A DNA stretch of 64,000 bases. Origin: Cristatella mucedo (taxonomy: Eukaryota; Bryozoa; Phylactolaemata; Cristatellidae). The number at the start of each line of letters is the position of its first letter. Position 1 is the first letter of the stretch. Shown one piece after another: positions 37,056 to 46,825 of the stretch. Location of the stretch: contig WPIO01000007.1 in assembly GCA_009760855.2 (NCBI GenBank), positions 10,602,001-10,666,000 on the forward strand, in the 5' to 3' direction. The translations under genes and the position numbers were made by a program. The notes beneath the pieces are model-generated. The model was not told where the DNA came from. It searched no databases and saw only the letters and a list, made by a program, of their open reading frames with translations.

Positions 37056-37563
37056 TGTAGAAAATATTTCCTACGCCTCTGCTGCTCAATCGCCCTTCCG
37101 AAATGTCGTTATTGGTAGAATGCTGCAACAGGAAAATTTCTGACATGCTTAACGAGTTTGCACCCCTGACTAAGCGCAGTGTGCTCCCTCACTTAGACGG
37201 CCTATGTCTTACCGCAGACATTAAACAAGCTAGGTCTACTAAGCGCGAGCTTGAGAAAGCATACACAAGATAAGGACCTAACATCGAGAAGACTACTGGA
37301 GATCATACCGGTCGATTCTAGCAAAGGCCAAGTCTAGATTTTTTTTTAAATTTTGTTGAATGCCAGATGCAAAATCCAAAATGCTGGTGTCTACCATCAA
37401 CCCTCTCCTTGACCATTCCCAGGTTAGCTCAAACTTGGTGCTCCTTGTTGTGATCTAGCTGATCGGTTCTCTAGCTTTTTTGTCAGCAAGATAGCCAAGA
37501 TCAGGGAGTTCATCCCAAAAGTTGCAGCATCCGCTCCGGGCTCTTGTTCCTCAATTACAACAA
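37056..37563 (+). mobile_element. Old LINE family A copy, left part
   Basis: CGCCTCTGCTGCTCAATCG, GTAGAATGCTGCAACAGGAA, GAGTTTGCACCCCTGACTAA and CCTATGTCTTACCGCAGACA align in order with the linker region of young copy 2 (about 32455-32930). Stops and small deletions are frequent. It is interrupted at 37563 and continues at 37946. Confidence 0.75.
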
Positions 37564-37565
37564 CA

Positions 37566-37945
37566 CACAATAATAATAATAATGCACGTGATAAAGAACC
37601 CTCAGAGAACTCAATCTCTTTCTAGGCGCTTTACATCTGCTGCCAAGGTAAATGCAATGGAATGGTGAGTAATATCATGCTTGATATACAAACAAAATGA
37701 ATAACATGGTTAGGGGTGACATGCACAGGGTCAGCATGCAAATGTGGTTAGTGGCAACATGCACAGTGTCAGCACACATAAGCAAATGAAGGACAAATCA
37801 CAGGGACCCACTAAATGCTGTCCTAAATAGGTGTGCTTTTAAATTTTTTTTAAATGTGGTCAGGTCAGGGGATGTTCTGACGCAAGTCGGGAAGGAGTTC
37901 CAGGCTTTGGGAGCATACGAACTAAATGCACTGTATCCAAGGGAT
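37566..37945 (-). mobile_element. LINE family A 3' end nested in an older LINE
   Basis: AATAATAATAATGCACGTGA, AACTCAATCTCTTTCTAGG and the reversed 3' UTR run to about 37945. There CTGTATCCAAGGGATTTGA (reversed C-terminal codons) gives way to the interrupted older LINE. The flanking pieces are consecutive parts of one + strand element, so this short copy inserted into it afterwards. Confidence 0.75.
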
Positions 37946-38665
37946 TTGACTACTGTTGTTTAATTCCGTGCACTAACTCAATGTCTCCATTTAAGAAGGC
38001 CACGACCAACCTCATCCTGCAATTCATCTCCCAGTTAGAGAAGACTGTTAGTCCTCTAGACCCTAGTCCAACTGTCCTACTTTACGATGCTTAGCTGCTG
38101 CGGCCATGCATAAATAACAAAATAAATATGTCATTCGCCTCATGTCATGTCCCAGGACCTTTAAAAAAGGCTGTTTTGAGGCCAATAATTAAGAACACAA
38201 TAATTGAGGATAAAAATTAAAATTTAATTTAAGATATATTCAATAATTAAGAACGCAATGCTTGACCAAGAGAACGTCAGCAGCTTTCGTCCAGTCCCCC
38301 TTCTCCCGTTCCTATCAAAGACACTGGAACGAGTTGTGGAAAACCAGCTGAACTTTTATATTGAGACCTCAATCCTAGCAAGTCAGTTCCAGTCTGATTT
38401 TATAGCTATTCACTCCACATAGTCAGCATTACTTGGGGTGTATCAAGACCTTATCATGAGTTCAGATTTTGGTAAAGTCTGTTTGTTGTGCTTGATCTTT
38501 CCTGTTTTTTGTGCTTGATCTTGATCGTTTGATAATATTGATCACCCAGTTGTTCCTGGGCGGATCACATCTAACTTGGGCATCACTGGCACTGCATTGC
38601 ATTGGTTCAGGTCGTATCTAAGTTGGAAACTCCAGATAAATGATGCGAATGCACAAAGATCATCC
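37946..38665 (+). mobile_element. Old LINE family A copy, right part
   Basis: Homology resumes with TCAATGTCTCCATTTAAGAA (copy 2 near 32965) and continues through CTATCAAAGACACTGGAACG and the GITGTAL-like segment (TGGGCATCACTGGCACTGC at 38577) to GCACAAAGATCATCCGAG near 38665. A local duplication near 38195-38255 (AATAATTAAGAAC twice) and several stops mark decay. Confidence 0.75.
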
Positions 38666-38669
38666 GAGA

Positions 38670-39000
38670 AACCACTTCACTGAGGCTCGCGGCCTAACAT
38701 CAGCTCGAAGGGGCTGATAGGTTCCTTGATGCCGAGCCGTACCGTAAGCGATTGGAAGCAGTGGAAGATGACTCTCCCACTGCCCGGCTGAGTGTAGACA
38801 CGAGGTTCGCAGCATAGTTGCATTCGGTTGGCTCTTTCTACCATGCCGTCCCCCCCTGCGGATGGTAAGGCGTCGTCCGCGTCTTTCGTATGCCGAAAGC
38901 ATTGCATAGCGTGGTTACTACTTTAGCCTCGAAATTGCTGCCCTGTTCAGAGTGCAGAAAACGCGGCGTACCAAAACGAACGAAACAGGACACTAGACAA
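38670..39000 (-). pseudogene. Ty3/gypsy-type integrase fragment, frameshifted
   Basis: On the - strand one frame (38838-39026) carries an integrase-core block with GTPRFLHSEQGSNFEAKVV and TTPYHPQGG. A second frame (38677-38907) carries GMVERANRM and the downstream block ISPFELMLGREPQ. These are consecutive parts of the catalytic and post-catalytic integrase region of Ty3/gypsy (Metaviridae-type) LTR retrotransposons, separated by a frameshift near 38860. Integrase inserts the element's cDNA into chromosomes. The fragment lies between two LINE pieces and lacks protease, RT and LTRs. It is a dead remnant. Confidence 0.75.
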
Positions 39001-39537
39001 AGACTAGACCAAGAGAACTTGAGCAACCACCGCCCAGTCTCCCTTCTACCATTCCCATCAAAGACACTGGAACGGGTCGTGGCGGACCAGCTGAACTCAT
39101 ATATTGAAACTTACCTCGGCGCTTTTTGCTTGGTTTTTGCTTCTTTTCACAGTTCAGTATTTACGTGAGTGTTGGTTCATTGCATTGGTTCAGGTCCTAT
39201 CTCAGTGGGAGACTTCAGAGTGTTGACGTGAATGGACAAAGATCATCCGAAGTACCTCTGAAATATGGAGTACCTCAGGGCTCCGTGCTCGCTCGGTCAG
39301 CTTCTTTTCACAGTTCATACTCTCCCTCTTGACGATCTGATTTCCAGGCACAATCTAGGTTTTCACTTCTATGCAGATGACGCTCAGTAGTACTTTTGCT
39401 GTGAGCCTTCCCAGCCTTTTAGCACGTCAAATTCTCTACACATCTTTGCTGCATGTATTAATGACACCCACACATGGGTGGCAGCAAACTTTCTTAAACT
39501 AAAGGATGATAAAACCAACTTACTAGCTATGGACAAG
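39001..39537 (+). mobile_element. LINE family A copy, left of solo LTR
   Basis: It starts with CTAGACCAAGAGAACTTGAG, overlapping in content with the LINE piece that ended at 38665, so it is a separate copy. A jump at about 39113-39177 (filler instead of the palm segment) is followed by GGTTCAGGTCCTATCTCAGT, the PLKYGVPQGSVL region and the active-site region (stop in CAGTAGTAC). It is cut at 39537 by the LTR. Confidence 0.8.
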
Positions 39538-39973
39538 TGTGGAAGAACACGACGCTTGCAGCCTGCGAGCACTGGGCGGAGGCCTCGGAGGGCTGTCAGA
39601 CTGCCTACACAGCCGCAAGCTCACGACCGGTGGATGGGCAGACGATGACTCGGCAGTCCTGCCCAGATCCATGCATTGGCGGCGTCTGTGGGTACATCAA
39701 TCTACCACAAACTGTCGCCAGCTGTCGGGCGGGTTCGGAACGAACAATGGCCCGACAGTGCGAAAAACAACGCATGCATGGAATATAAGGGTTGTCGGAG
39801 GAGTACAACAGGGAGGGGAGGGAGAGAGCCCACGACGCCGGCAGCCGTCTGGTGTGTGTAGACTGGGCTTGGCTGGCGTTGCGTGGAATAAAGGTTTTGG
39901 TGTTGGAGCCAGCAGACTTGTTGCTCGGTCGCGCTACCCAGCCTGACGACAGGTCGTGCGGAGGGCTGCCACA
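39538..39973 (+). mobile_element. Solo LTR with 5-bp target-site duplication
   Basis: The 436-base block begins TGTGG and ends CCACA, an inverted TG...CA terminus typical of LTRs. It is flanked on both sides by the same five bases, ACAAG (39533-39537 and 39974-39978). A TATA-like TATAA lies at 39784-39788 and an AATAAA polyadenylation signal at 39887-39892, followed by GTTTTGGTGTTGG, giving the + orientation. The host LINE resumes exactly after the duplication (ATGGACAAG then CCAAGTGGGATT). A solo LTR arises when the two LTRs of a full element recombine. Overlapping open frames inside it (for example 39539-39946) are not genes. Confidence 0.92.
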
Positions 39974-40830
39974 ACAAGCCAAGTGGGATTTTAGAATTCC
40001 GGAGTTCAACGCTCACAATCTCTGCCAGCATATCTCCTTCTGCATCTGTACGAAATTTATGTGTCCTTTTCCAAAGTGACTTTTCTTTAGACGACCACAT
40101 CGGCTCCACAGCCAAGTCTGCCTTATTTCAGCTGCACAGCATTGCTAAAATTCGAGTTTGCTTAGACAGGGATAGTTAATTGACACTGGTCCATGTATTT
40201 GCGCCATCCCGTCTCGGCTTACTTTTGCAACTCGCTGCTTGCTGGTTTACGGTCACGTGCTTACAGTTGGTACAAAACTCTACAGCTAGGCTTGTCTGTC
40301 GTGAGCATCGCATTTGCCACATCTCACCACTTCTCCCGAGCTTCACTGGCTCCCCGTCAAGCAACGTATTGACTTCAAGGTTCTATCATTTACTTTTAGG
40401 TCCCTTCATTCTCTGGCTCCAGCCTACCTATCAGAACTATTTCCCTACCCTGCCAAGAATCGTACATCTCACGTTCTGACTTGAAACGTTTAGGGTATAC
40501 CTCGTACTAACCTCAAAACATTTGAAGACCGCGTCTTTAGTTCGTATGCTCCCAAAGCCTGGAAGTCACTCCCGACTTGCGTTACGACATATCCTGACTT
40601 GACCCCATTTACAAAGAAACTAAAACGCATCTATTTATCACAGCATTAAGGGGGTCCCTGTGATTAGTCCTTCGAGTGTACATGCGTGCTACACGGTGCC
40701 TGCTGCTTTCGGAGGCAACCAATAATCGTTTGGTAATGCTTTCTACACAGTACCTGTAAAGGGCTTAGAAAGAGATTCAGTTCTCTGAGGGCGCTTTACA
40801 AATGTATTCTTATTATTATAATTATTCGCA
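39974..40830 (+). mobile_element. LINE family A copy, right of solo LTR
   Basis: The element resumes with the thumb region (TCTGCCAGCATATCTCC at 40021), the C-terminal region (TTGGTACAAAACTCTACAGC at 40267), the LINE stop region near 40663, a shortened 3' UTR, the stem-loop variant at about 40757-40798 and an ATT-repeat. Frameshifts are frequent. Confidence 0.8.
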
Positions 40831-41811
40831 ATGCAATGTAGTAAATCAATATTTATACTCTACGTAATACAAGTTTGGAGATTTTTAATGGAAATAGATG
40901 TAGTTTGAAAACACAATTTTTCTGTGACAGAGTTAAAAGCCCGTCATGGACCAAAAATGCCACATCTCGACAACGCCGGTAGGAACGTAGCTGTTCAACC
41001 ACGTTTCTTGGTATGTGTCAACTATCAGAAATGATCTGAATTACTAATAATCAGACCTTCGATATCGTAGCCTGAGCTTTAAGATACCGACATGGCTAAA
41101 TTTCATTCGGATCTGCCATTTCAGCCGTAGCTATTCACGACCCGTCAATAGGCAAACTCCTTTGGAGGCCTGGCCCGAGCCCCGGATGATAATCTAAATG
41201 TTTAAACATATTCAACCAGTGGCTGTACCTGCTCAGACGTTATCTTAAGCATGTGCCTGTAAAAGCCGCCTCCATGGCAGTGTGCAAGCTTGCACCAGCA
41301 TGTGGTCGACACTGCATAGCCGGAAAATGCTCGACGGTCGGTGTGTAGTTCGGCAGCACGTGTACTGTCGGGAACGGATCGATGCTTACTACGACAGGGG
41401 CTCTTTAAATCCTGGAGTCGGACTTTGGAGGCAAAGACTACACCTTTCAGTTCGCAGCGCCTTTCAACGAACCGCGAAATTGTTTTGTTCAAGTGCAAGT
41501 GGACAAGGCAAGGTAGAACGGGCGTGCGAATTATCGCTCTTAATGGTCGGACTTGGCGTTGCTTGGCCTGTGCAGTGGTATCGATAAGACCCGATTTGGT
41601 TGCATTCGATACAACTCCAAAGAAGACTCTTGAGCCGAAAGTAAGCTTTTCATCGGGGACACTTGTTGGTTGGAACAATAGGTAGAGCCGCAATTGCTGA
41701 GCACCGCTCGGGTGAGCGTATAAGTCAGTCCTAGCCTTCCACTGCCTACGAGCTGCTACGGCTGCCACTGCCAAGTGCTTAACAACTCAACCTACAGATC
41801 CTCCCCGTGAA
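40831..41811. other. Unassigned sequence with a 190-codon open frame
   Basis: The - strand is open at 41202-41774 for 190 codons, counting from a GTG rather than an ATG. It includes an RRQWKARTDLYAHPSGAQQ stretch but nothing I recognise. The opposite strand is also open for 101 and 114 codons, which argues against coding. Two LINE tails bracket the region. It might be part of an unrecognised mobile element. Confidence 0.3.
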
Positions 41812-41999
41812 GATTGCATGCTGACCTTGTGCATGTCACCCCTAACCATATTATTCATTTTGTTTGTTTGTTTTTCAAGCATGATTTTACTTACCATTCA
41901 ATTGCATTTCACTTTGCAGCAAATGTAAAGCACCTAGAGAGAGATTAAGTTCTCTGAGGGCGCTTTATCAAGTGCATTATTATTATTATTATTATTATT
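41812..41999 (+). mobile_element. Very short LINE family A insertion (3' UTR only)
   Basis: GATTGCATGCTGACCTTGTG starts a near-intact 3' UTR, followed by the stem-loop (about 41925-41965) and a clean ATT-repeat to 41999. It matches the young copies well and is 5'-truncated to about 190 bases. Confidence 0.85.
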
Positions 42000-42059
42000 A
42001 TAAGATACAGAGAACATCGGGGGGAGGCAGGAAGATGTATAAATATAAATAAACATATA

Positions 42060-42200
42060 ATTTACTTGTAGAGTGACCTAAGAGAGGCTCCATTCAGGCG
42101 CTTCACAAATGTCGCCGGGCTCGAGCCCACGACCTCAGCCGTCAAATGTGAGTACCGTGACCTTAGTCATCAAAGGCGAGCGAGCACCAAAACTCCTGGG
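42060..42200 (-). mobile_element. Inverted tail of a second repeat type
   Basis: AGAGTGACCTAAGAGAGGC, TTCAGGCGCTTCACAAATG and GGGCTCGAGCCCACGACCTC resemble sequence next to the tails at 22.1 and 62.8 kb (CAGGCGCTTCAC then GCTCGAG). It looks like a LINE tail joined to a tRNA-like or degraded SINE segment. The family is unresolved. Confidence 0.45.
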
Positions 42201-43101
42201 CCAAACCTGGATGGCATCGCTCGGTGGTCGTAAGTGCATCGACAGGTAATGGGTAACATTGAGAGAGAGAGTAGCATCGACGCAATGCCGGACATTCTGC
42301 CCCACCACCATTCTCGGAGAGCGTCGGCCGGTAATGCCCCGTCGACCCGCTAAGCAGCACGCTATAATCATCAGCGTGGCCAGCTATTGTTATAATAACC
42401 AACCGATTATAACCGTATAACCATCTTGGTATAATAGCATTAGAGTTGCCGCGGGGCCAGCTCTGTAGTGGTAGGGCAGCGCTCGCTCGGGCGAGCCCGT
42501 GGCTTGGCCGCTCATGACTGGCCACAGCTGCCTGCCGAGAGACCGTTGGCTAGCCTATGAGATCAACCCCGGGAAGCGCTTGACTTTAGGCAGATCTTAC
42601 ACTGCAGCGACGCTGTTGCCGAGCGCAGACGATACTCGGACACGCACGGGCTGACGCGTGTGCAGCCGTAACTTCTCGGAGCTTGAGCGAACGCTTGACT
42701 CTCACTTTTCAATATGCCGCATACGCGACAACGTCGAGGCCTCACCGGAACTTGCGCCAGCGCTCACACTATTGATCTTGTTATCTGCAGAGAGCCACGG
42801 TAAGAACTAAGGAGAAAAGTCAAGCGCCCCACCCAGAGTCGTAGTGAAACCTTTCGGCGCCCGGGACAAAGGTACAAATAGTGTCCTTCCCCTGGTCAAA
42901 AATTGCTGCAAAATAGCTCCACCGCAAAAGAAATGCAAAACACACACGCTGGCTGGCATATCAAATAGAGAAAACTTTATCAACTTTAGTACAGGGACAA
43001 GGTAGCTATTGTAGCTTTAACTTAAAGTGAATTATTCTGGCCATGAGCGTGCCAAACTTGTCTATTTGAAAGTCAATATTTTCCATTATTTTTGTCTATG
43101 C

Positions 43102-43287
43102 TTAACAAGGCGAAATGAGAGAGCTTCGATCTTGCCCCATTGATGCCCTTGGATAAGACAGGATTATCTTCAGCTTGCTAAAGGGACGTTCGTAGCTAGC
43201 AACCGATACAACTACGGTGAGAAGAACTTGCAAGGCTACTTTAAAGTTAGAAAACATACCTGCTCCACAACTGGCAATGAAAGACAT
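43102..43287 (-). pseudogene. hAT transposase dimerisation-domain fragment
   Basis: The - strand frame reads FKVALQVLLTVVVSVASYER then PFSKLKIILSYPRASMGQDR. This matches the C-terminal dimerisation block of hAT transposases (the ERSFSKLK...MGQERL pattern also seen in host genes derived from them). After this the frame shifts: the expected LALLSI segment continues in another frame (about 43030-43115) and then meets a stop. hAT transposases cut and paste DNA between terminal inverted repeats. This copy is broken. Confidence 0.75.
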
Positions 43288-44099
43288 GAGTTCCAGTGGT
43301 GTCTTTAGTGCAGAGTCGTGACGTTTAAACGATAAAAACGCAGTGCTTGATAATCTTCGCTGAGCGCTAGCAGCAAAACCGTATTAGAAAAAGCACAACA
43401 ATAGCTTGCATTTGACGGCTGACACACGCAGAAGACTTCCAGCTGACTTGCTAACAGGTTTACCGCAGCTCTCGCTCAGCGCTAGAGTCACCGACCGGCA
43501 GACCGTTGCTTCATGATAGCGACTACGGTCAGGCATAAGCCTTATACAGATAGTAGCCATAAGTGACACAATAATCACTATCGTACATAAATATGCAAAA
43601 TTATGCTCATAAGCCTCGGCTTATCGCTACCTCATAGGCGTACCGACTCAGGCTCTTCGTTCTTAATCGAGGCTCAGCTGTCAAGCTCATAGTTCATAAT
43701 TGCGGAGCATTGCAGCAACAGCACTTCATGGGCCGGATGAGCTCTGGAGTGTGACCGGCTGGTAGAGCCAGTTAAGCCTCGCTTGTGCGGCGGTCTAACA
43801 GTGTGTCGGTGCTCAGCCACGGCACGACGGGCCTGCCCTTGATGCGACGCAGCCGACGGCCTGTGGCTGGCAGGATGGGTCGAGCGGACGGGAATGGCAG
43901 TAGGAACGCGGACGGAGGGGCGAACATCCGTGGGCTTGTTGTGCTTGTTGTCACTGCTAGTGCCAGCCGAATACACGGTGGTTTAAGCTCTTTTGGTGTT
44001 TCCAGGTCGTTGCGTGTGCGCCACCACAGCGTCAAGCAACAGCTTGGTTTTAGTCTGTAAACATGCTTAACTAGCTCAGCCAGCAATAGTCAGGCTTGG

Positions 44100-44290
44100 T
44101 GAGCCGTAATGGCTCACTAGGTAAGGCGGTTGCTTTTCACGATCCTATCCCAGAGGTTGAGAGTTCGAATCCTGCGGCGGGCGATCCTTTATCGCCACTG
44201 AAAGTCATGGTGATAGTCGTAAAGGCTCTTCTGTTGCTATACAAAAGGGGGCTGTTATATCAGCTAGTATTTATTTATTTTTATTTAGGT
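44100..44290 (+). mobile_element. tRNA-derived SINE nested in hAT relic
   Basis: A-box-like TGGCTCACTAGG at 44110-44121 and B-box-like AGTTCGAATCC at 44162-44172 are spaced as in a tRNA promoter. The body (GATAGTCGTAAAGGCTCTTC) and 3' end (GGCTGTTATATCAGCTAG) lead into a TATTTATTTATTTTTATTT tail. It is one of the best-preserved copies. Confidence 0.85.
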
Positions 44291-44817
44291 CCATTGACTT
44301 GCTTGAAATTCAGATTGGCATTCGCACATTGATAACTTTAAAAAAATAAGCACAGTCCAGTTTGCTTTTGGCGTCCCCTTGAGCTTGGCGCCCGAGGACA
44401 TCTGTCCCCCCCCTGCCCACCCCTAGCTACGCCTCTTACCCTCCATTACTAAACCTGACACCTGCCGAGCAGCGTCTACCGTAAGGTCATACTTATACGG
44501 GAGTTATCCCTCTAATGGCAGATGTGACAATATACAGCATATTCAGACAAATGCCGACAATATGCAGCTCAATTTACAGCACTATCAGAAAAGTACGGCA
44601 TTGCTCAACGACCAACAACTGCTCAAGTTCCGGACGCTCGAGAGCAGGACAGCAAAGCTGGATCGTTCCGCCCCTCTATTAGTGCTTCGAAATCGCATTA
44701 ACCGAGTCAGGTGGTAGGTAATTGATCGGCACTCGTATGCAGAGCAGAAACCCGCCGTTGGCGTCGCGGAAAGTTTTGATCGTCGAGCGCCATCGCAGGC
44801 CCGCGTTTGCAAGTAGA

Positions 44818-44960
44818 GGTTTAATGTAATACAGTGTAACGCTTATCCATCGGTGACTCCACGAAGCCGAAAAGACCACGTGGGTACGCAGGAGTGTTGT
44901 TTTCCATTGCCCACTCAAAGCCTGTGCGGCTTTCGGTATGCATAGTAGTTGAATGCCAGC
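44818..44960 (-). mobile_element. LINE family B 3' end, inverted
   Basis: TTTAATGTAATACAGTGTAA (pentanucleotide tail), TCCACGAAGCCGAAAAGACC and TTTCGGTATGCATAGTAG are the reversed family B 3' UTR. No coding sequence is present. Confidence 0.7.
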
Positions 44961-46680
44961 TCTCCTCCGCCCCGAGCCAATTTATTTCTGGATCCCACAC
45001 CCTTACCACCACCCCCCTGCCAGGGGGAGAGGGATTAATCGGAGTGCTCTTTCGCGGCGGCGGCGGCGTGGCTGCGATACAGCTACGCGTACTTCTTCCC
45101 GTTCTTGCCCGCGTTAATGGAAAATGTGCGCCGCGTGAGGGCGGTTGGGCGAACCGATCCCACGCCGGCGCTTTCTCGGCGCTTTCATCTCGAGGCGCAG
45201 CCACGCTATCCGTTTATAGCCAGAGAAACTCTTGTCGGCATTTGCCTCTGGATCTGCAGTGTCCTATCACCACATCTCTCGCCGCCCAACTGCTTATCGA
45301 CGAAATACACTTGAAGTAGTTTTCCTCTCAACATTCACCACTTTAGGCGGATGAAAACTAGGACGCCCGCCCGCGGAGATTTGTCATCATTTGGCGAATT
45401 CTCCGGTAAAACTTCGACGCTCGATTTGCTCGGGCTCAACCTGGCAAGGCGTCCGAGCGTCGCGGCCGATTGGCAGAGAGCTCTTCGTCAGCGGAAGCCA
45501 ATAGCACAACTCTCAGCTAGCGGATAAAGGCACGCTGGTGGAAATGCTACGAAATGAAGTTCATTCGCGGCTACTACCACTCTCCCCGCGCCCCCCCCCC
45601 CGGTAACCCGCCGCCAAAGCTTGGTTTAGACGGCGTATGTCTTGCTTTTTACCAGCTTCCTACCTGGTCGAGTCTTACATTGGTCTCCTTTTTGTGGGAG
45701 GTTTAGATGGCAGTCGTACTCCCAGTCTTGTATCCTACTCGCTTCGCCCACAGGGCATCCACGCAATATTACTTTTGTTAGGGAGGTAGGAAATGGCCCA
45801 CCGCGATGCACTTCTCCAAGACCACGCTACGCTAACGCAATTATTGGTAGAATAAAACCTAAAAAAGAATAAAACGATCGGTCACTCGCTAAGTCTTGCC
45901 CGCGACTCGGCCGAAGAAGTAGAACCGGGTTTGGCTGCTGAGTCTTCGTCAATTCTTCCCTAGTCTTGGACTACCCCCGCCGTATCGGTGACGTATACAC
46001 CGAAGTCTCGAGTAGGTTAGAAGCAGGTGGGAAGCAAGACTCGCCATCTAGAGCGGGCTTTTTCTCCCCAGGCGCGCTCGAGCCTCGGTAAGAGTCCCCA
46101 GGAGTCGCGTCCGCTCCCGCCGCAGCAGTCATCGGGCTGAGCCCGCGCGCCACCCATGCGCCAGGACGCCCGAGGCGGCAGCGGCAGCGCGGCTCTCACC
46201 GAGCACGCGCTCACCGGGCACGTGCTCGCGCATGCGCACGCCACCACCGAGCATCGTGTGCTCAACTGCCGAAGCCCCTCCCCCTCTGCTGCCATCCGGC
46301 CGCGGTTACCGTAGGCGGCTTTTCGAACCGAACGAACGTATCGCCGAGAGCGAGCCAATTAGAAGCAACGCGCTGCCACATTTACACTGCGGCGGAAGCC
46401 GGAGTGTAAATGATTGCCAGGTAGTGCCAGTTAGCCTCGGAGCTCTGCGGTCTAACAAGGTGGCTACCGCCGCATCGGCGCTCCATCGCGGCTGCTCGAG
46501 GCTAGCGACTGTGAGAGCATTGCAAACGCCGTCCATGCGCCGTCGCCACTGTCGCCGCCGCGTAGGATGCGGCAGCGACGCTCGATGGGGGGATGGCAAC
46601 GGCAATGCGACCGACGCTAGTGGACGAAGGTGGGACGAGCAGGCCTTGACCTATGGGTCTCAGCTCCGGGGAGGGGGGTA
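44961..46680. other. GC-rich sequence without a recognised gene
   Basis: Frames of 60-149 residues are open on both strands and overlap. A - strand frame at 45626-45811 (VILRGCPVG..., then QDWEYDCHLNLPQKGDQC) is faintly reminiscent of mobile-element coding sequence, but I cannot place it. A C-rich run lies at about 45591-45601. Confidence 0.35.
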
Positions 46681-46825
46681 ACTTGCTCGCCGTTCGCGAA
46701 CGGGTTCGTGGGTTCGAGTTCTGCAGTGGTCGATCCTTTATTGACCACTGCAAGCGGTGGCGATAGCTGTGAAGGCTCCTCAGCCGCTATATAAAATGAG
46801 GCTCTTAAATCAGCTTACATTTTGT
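46681..46825 (+). mobile_element. tRNA-derived SINE, 5' part altered
   Basis: B-box-like GGGTTCGAGTTCTGCAG, then CGATCCTTTATTGACCACTG, CAAGCGGTGGCGATAGCTG and the 3' end GAGGCTCTTAAATCAGCTTA follow family order. The A-box region is replaced or degraded. It lies about 2 kb upstream of the Scratch promoter. Confidence 0.75.

Larger units (their letters stand above)
42834..44436 (-). mobile_element. Decayed hAT-like DNA transposon
   Basis: The left end, CAGAGTCGTAGTGAAACC followed by GGCGCCCGGGACAAAGG, and the right end, read on the - strand as AGAGGCGTAGCTAGGGGTGG, resemble the CAGNGGCGTAGCTAGG terminal inverted repeats of a widespread group of hAT-like elements. A transposase C-terminal remnant lies between them at 43102-43287, reading away from the right end. 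A SINE has inserted at about 44100. No convincing 8-bp target duplication remains, and most of the transposase is missing or unrecognisable. Confidence 0.6.

Noticed and set aside
39539-40115. Overlapping frames of 134-137 codons on both strands
   Set aside because: They lie inside or across the solo LTR at 39538-39973.
44101-44175. A genuine tRNA gene at the A-box/B-box pair
   Set aside because: The sequence does not close into a full cloverleaf by eye and continues into the SINE body shared by other copies.
45626-45811. Minus-strand frame with QDWEYDCHLNLPQKGDQC as a retroelement protein
   Set aside because: Only a faint resemblance and no supporting motifs or element ends nearby.
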